In this document: positions 16,047 to 17,757 of the stretch, in pieces
Layout: every line of letters begins with the position of its first letter
How positions within the stretch are numbered: position 1 is the stretch's first letter
Assembly (NCBI GenBank): GCA_025964935.1
Contig: JAOPXW010000376.1
Coordinates: forward strand, 1-17,757
DNA: 17,757 nt
Source: Friedmanniella sp.
GTDB taxonomy: Bacteria; Actinomycetota; Actinomycetes; Propionibacteriales; Propionibacteriaceae
Reading direction: 5' to 3'
Notes under the pieces: model-generated
Databases searched by the model: none
What the model was told of the DNA's origin: nothing
The model's input: the letters and a program-made list of their open reading frames with translations, nothing else
Program-made: the position numbers and the translations under genes

Positions 16047-16604
16047 GTGGCCCTGTTCCGCCGGAGCGATCCCGTCGTACCGCCGTCCGTCCCGACCGCT
16101 GGGCCGCCGACGCCCGGGGCCAAGAAGACCCGACCCACGCCGACCCGCAAGGAGGCCGAGGCCGCGCGCCGGCAGCGCGTGACGCAGACCCTGACCAAGA
16201 AGGAGTCCCGGGCCATGGCCAGCCAGCAGAACCGCTCCGAGCGGATGAAGGCCCTGAACCAGCGCGAGGCCACCCCGGAGAAGGCTCTGATGCGGGACTA
16301 CGTCGACGCCCGGTTCAGCCTCGGCGAGATCCTGCTGCCGAGCCTGGTCGTCGTGCTGGCCCTCAGCTTCCTCAGCAGCATCTGGCCGGCGGTCACCTCG
16401 GTCAGCGTGGTGCTGATGTACGCCATGATCCTGGCCGTTCTGTTCGACGGGTTCCTGCTCTGGCGCGGGTTCAAGAAGGTGCTGGCCGAGCGGCTGCCCC
16501 GCTCCTCCACCCGCGGTCTGCTGATGTACGGCATGAACCGGGCCATCCAGATCCGCCGGTTCCGGATGCCCCGGCCCCGGATCAAGCGCGGCGAGGTCTA
16601 CTGA
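16047..16604 (+). CDS. DUF3043 membrane protein
   Basis: The 185-residue protein matches the actinobacterial DUF3043 family. A basic, polar N-terminus (KKTRPTPTRKEAEAARRQRV, and more charged sequence to about residue 80) leads into MRDYVDARFSLGEILLPS. Two membrane helices follow at about 91-113 and 117-137. The C-terminal cytoplasmic tail ends with RFRMPRPRIKRGEVY. The function is unknown. As I recall it is often found next to pspA in actinomycetes, as here, hinting at an envelope role; that is inference. The GTG at 16047 has GAGAGG 5 nt upstream, so this gene, unlike several neighbours, has a regular ribosome-binding site. Confidence 0.88.
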   Translation: MALFRRSDPVVPPSVPTAGPPTPGAKKTRPTPTRKEAEAARRQRVTQTLTKKESRAMASQQNRSERMKALNQREATPEKALMRDYVDARFSLGEILLPSLVVVLALSFLSSIWPAVTSVSVVLMYAMILAVLFDGFLLWRGFKKVLAERLPRSSTRGLLMYGMNRAIQIRRFRMPRPRIKRGEVY

Positions 16605-16727
16605 GGCAGGCCGCCGCGGGGCCCCGCCGGCGCGCAGGCCCTGGACCGGCCCCCCGCCGCCGAAACTGTCAGTGCCGGCCGCTTGACTGACCGAGGACAC
16701 ATCACACGACGAACGGCGGGAACGGTC

Positions 16728-17741
16728 ATGGAGTTCAGGTATCTCGGGCGCAGCGGGCTCAAGGTCTCAGAGATCAGCTACGGCAACTGGGTCACCCACG
16801 GGTCCCAGGTGGAGGCCGACCAGGCCACCTCCTGCGTCCGGGCGGCGTTGGACGCCGGCATCACGACCTTCGACACCGCAGACGTCTACGCCAACGGCAA
16901 GGCGGAGACCATCCTCGGCGATGCGCTGGCCGGTGAGCGACGCGAAAGCCTGGAGATCTTCACCAAGGTCTACTTCCCCACCGGTCCCGCGGGGCCCAAC
17001 GACACCGGCCTGTCGCGCAAGCACATCCACGAGTCGATCAACGCCTCGCTCCGGCGGCTCCGCACCGACTACGTCGATCTCTACCAGGCGCACAGGTTCG
17101 ACCACGAGACTCCCCTGGAGGAGACCATGACGGCGTTCGCCGACGTGGTCCGGGCCGGCAAGGCCCTCTACATCGGGGTCAGTGAGTGGACCCCCGACCA
17201 GCTCCGGGCCGGCCACGCGCTGGCCACCGAGCTCGGTATCCCGTTCGTGTCGAACCAGCCGAAGTACAACGCGCTCTACCGGATCATCGAGCCGGAGGTC
17301 GTCCCCACCTGCCGGGAGCTCGGCATCAGCCAGGTCGTGTTCTCCCCCATCGAACAGGGCGTCCTGAGCGGGAAGTACAAGCCGGGCGCGCCACTGCCGG
17401 AGGGTTCACGGGCCCTGGACGAGCAGGGCGGCGGCGCCGCCTTCATCAAGGGCCTGCTCACCGAGGAGACCCTGACCCGGGTGCAGAAGCTGGCCCCGCT
17501 GGCGCAGGCGGAGGGTCTCTCCATGGCCCAGCTGGCGGTGGCGTGGGTGCTGGCCAACGACAACGTGGCCACCGCCATCACCGGCGGCTCCCGACCCGAG
17601 CAGGTCACCAGCAACGCGGCCGCAGCCGGCCACCGGCTGTCGAGCGAGACGCTGACCGCCATCGACGAGGCCCTGGGCGACAGCGTGCAGGCCGACGGAT
17701 CCACCGTGGGCCAAGCGTCCCCGACCACCCGGCTCACCTGA
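16728..17741 (+). CDS. Aldo/keto reductase (potassium-channel beta-subunit-like group)
   Basis: The 337-residue NADPH-dependent oxidoreductase has the aldo/keto reductase TIM barrel. The catalytic tetrad is complete: Asp49 (TTFDTADVYANG), Tyr54, Lys80 (IFTKVYFP) and His122 (LYQAHRFD). The signature LRRLRTDYVDLYQ, the strand YIGVSEW, the VFSPIEQGVLSGKY segment and the cofactor loop AITGGSRPEQVTSN are in order. The PTGPAGPNDTGLSRKHI stretch and the overall form put it nearest the Kv-beta/YghZ-like (AKR6/AKR14) group. The substrate is unknown. The ATG at 16728 starts the domain (MEFRYLGRSGLKVSE) with a GGCGGGAA purine run upstream. The frame is open from 16683. It is separated from DUF3043 by 123 bp and is probably its own unit. 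The last 16 bases of the window follow its stop. Confidence 0.94.
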   Translation: MEFRYLGRSGLKVSEISYGNWVTHGSQVEADQATSCVRAALDAGITTFDTADVYANGKAETILGDALAGERRESLEIFTKVYFPTGPAGPNDTGLSRKHIHESINASLRRLRTDYVDLYQAHRFDHETPLEETMTAFADVVRAGKALYIGVSEWTPDQLRAGHALATELGIPFVSNQPKYNALYRIIEPEVVPTCRELGISQVVFSPIEQGVLSGKYKPGAPLPEGSRALDEQGGGAAFIKGLLTEETLTRVQKLAPLAQAEGLSMAQLAVAWVLANDNVATAITGGSRPEQVTSNAAAAGHRLSSETLTAIDEALGDSVQADGSTVGQASPTTRLT

Positions 17742-17757
17742 TGGGAATACGGCGTCC

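Noticed and set aside
15957..16182. A possible small upstream reading frame before DUF3043 (MLGGPVPTGDEVL...)
   Set aside because: It does not stop before the GTG at 16047 but continues out of frame through the real gene, and becomes Arg/Pro-rich as shadow frames do.
16616..16627. GCGGGGCCCCGC palindrome after the DUF3043 stop
   Set aside because: It has no loop and the flanks do not pair, so it is not a credible terminator. GC-rich palindromes of this size arise easily here.
16669..16693. GTCAG ... CTGAC inverted repeat upstream of the aldo-keto reductase
   Set aside because: The stem is only 5 bp with a wide spacer and no clear promoter to regulate; too weak to call an operator.
15702..16700. 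A 333-codon N-terminal extension of pspA
   Set aside because: It runs antisense through the DUF3043 gene. The PspA family begins at the ATG at 15701.

Overview
The window is a gene-dense, very high-GC stretch of a chromosome from an actinomycete (Actinomycetota). The evidence is strong G/C bias at third codon positions, many GTG starts, stop/start overlaps of the GTGA and ATGA type, an actinobacterial cytochrome oxidase set (ctaC-ctaD-ctaF with subunit IV), the actinobacterial GuaB1 enzyme, a PspA/PspAA pair and a DUF3043 membrane protein. The ctaC, A-type Fe-S carrier, glycerate-kinase-like, nadA, pspA, DUF3043 neighbourhood resembles, as I remember it, a conserved core block in Mycobacterium and Streptomyces. 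I cannot name the genus. I see no mobile element, CRISPR array, tRNA or rRNA.

Layout. 1-2355 (minus): urease structural genes ureA, ureB and ureC, with ureC running off the left edge. 2449-2961 (plus): a GNAT acetyltransferase. 3026-4060 (minus): a glutathionyl-hydroquinone-reductase-like thioredoxin-fold enzyme. 4165-5616 (plus): GuaB1-type GMP reductase with CBS domains. 5642-6794 (minus): a DUF2277 protein followed by a PhzF-family protein. 6888-10038 (minus): ctaC, ctaD and ctaF, a tightly overlapped operon closed by a perfect 14-bp hairpin. 10108-11468 (plus): a cysteine-desulfurase-fold protein overlapped with a TusA-type sulfur carrier. 11597-11986 (minus): an A-type iron-sulfur carrier. 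12146-13195 (minus): a diverged glycerate-kinase-family protein. 13348-14544 (plus): nadA. 14572-15701 (minus): pspA and pspAA. 16047-16604 (plus): DUF3043. 16728-17741 (plus): an aldo-keto reductase.

How the genes may fit together. The middle of the window concentrates sulfur transfer, Fe-S assembly and Fe-S use: a desulfurase homologue, a TusA, an A-type carrier, and the [4Fe-4S] enzyme NadA. All of these sit next to the terminal oxidase. The standout is the desulfurase homologue at 10108. It keeps the persulfide cysteine loop and the Asp and His that contact the cofactor, but it has Ala where the PLP Schiff-base lysine should be, and only one lysine in 381 residues. It looks like a pseudo-enzyme or repurposed sulfur-transfer partner for the TusA it overlaps. 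A second regularity is that six genes have a -10-like hexamer exactly 6 or 7 nt before the start codon, which predicts leaderless mRNAs.
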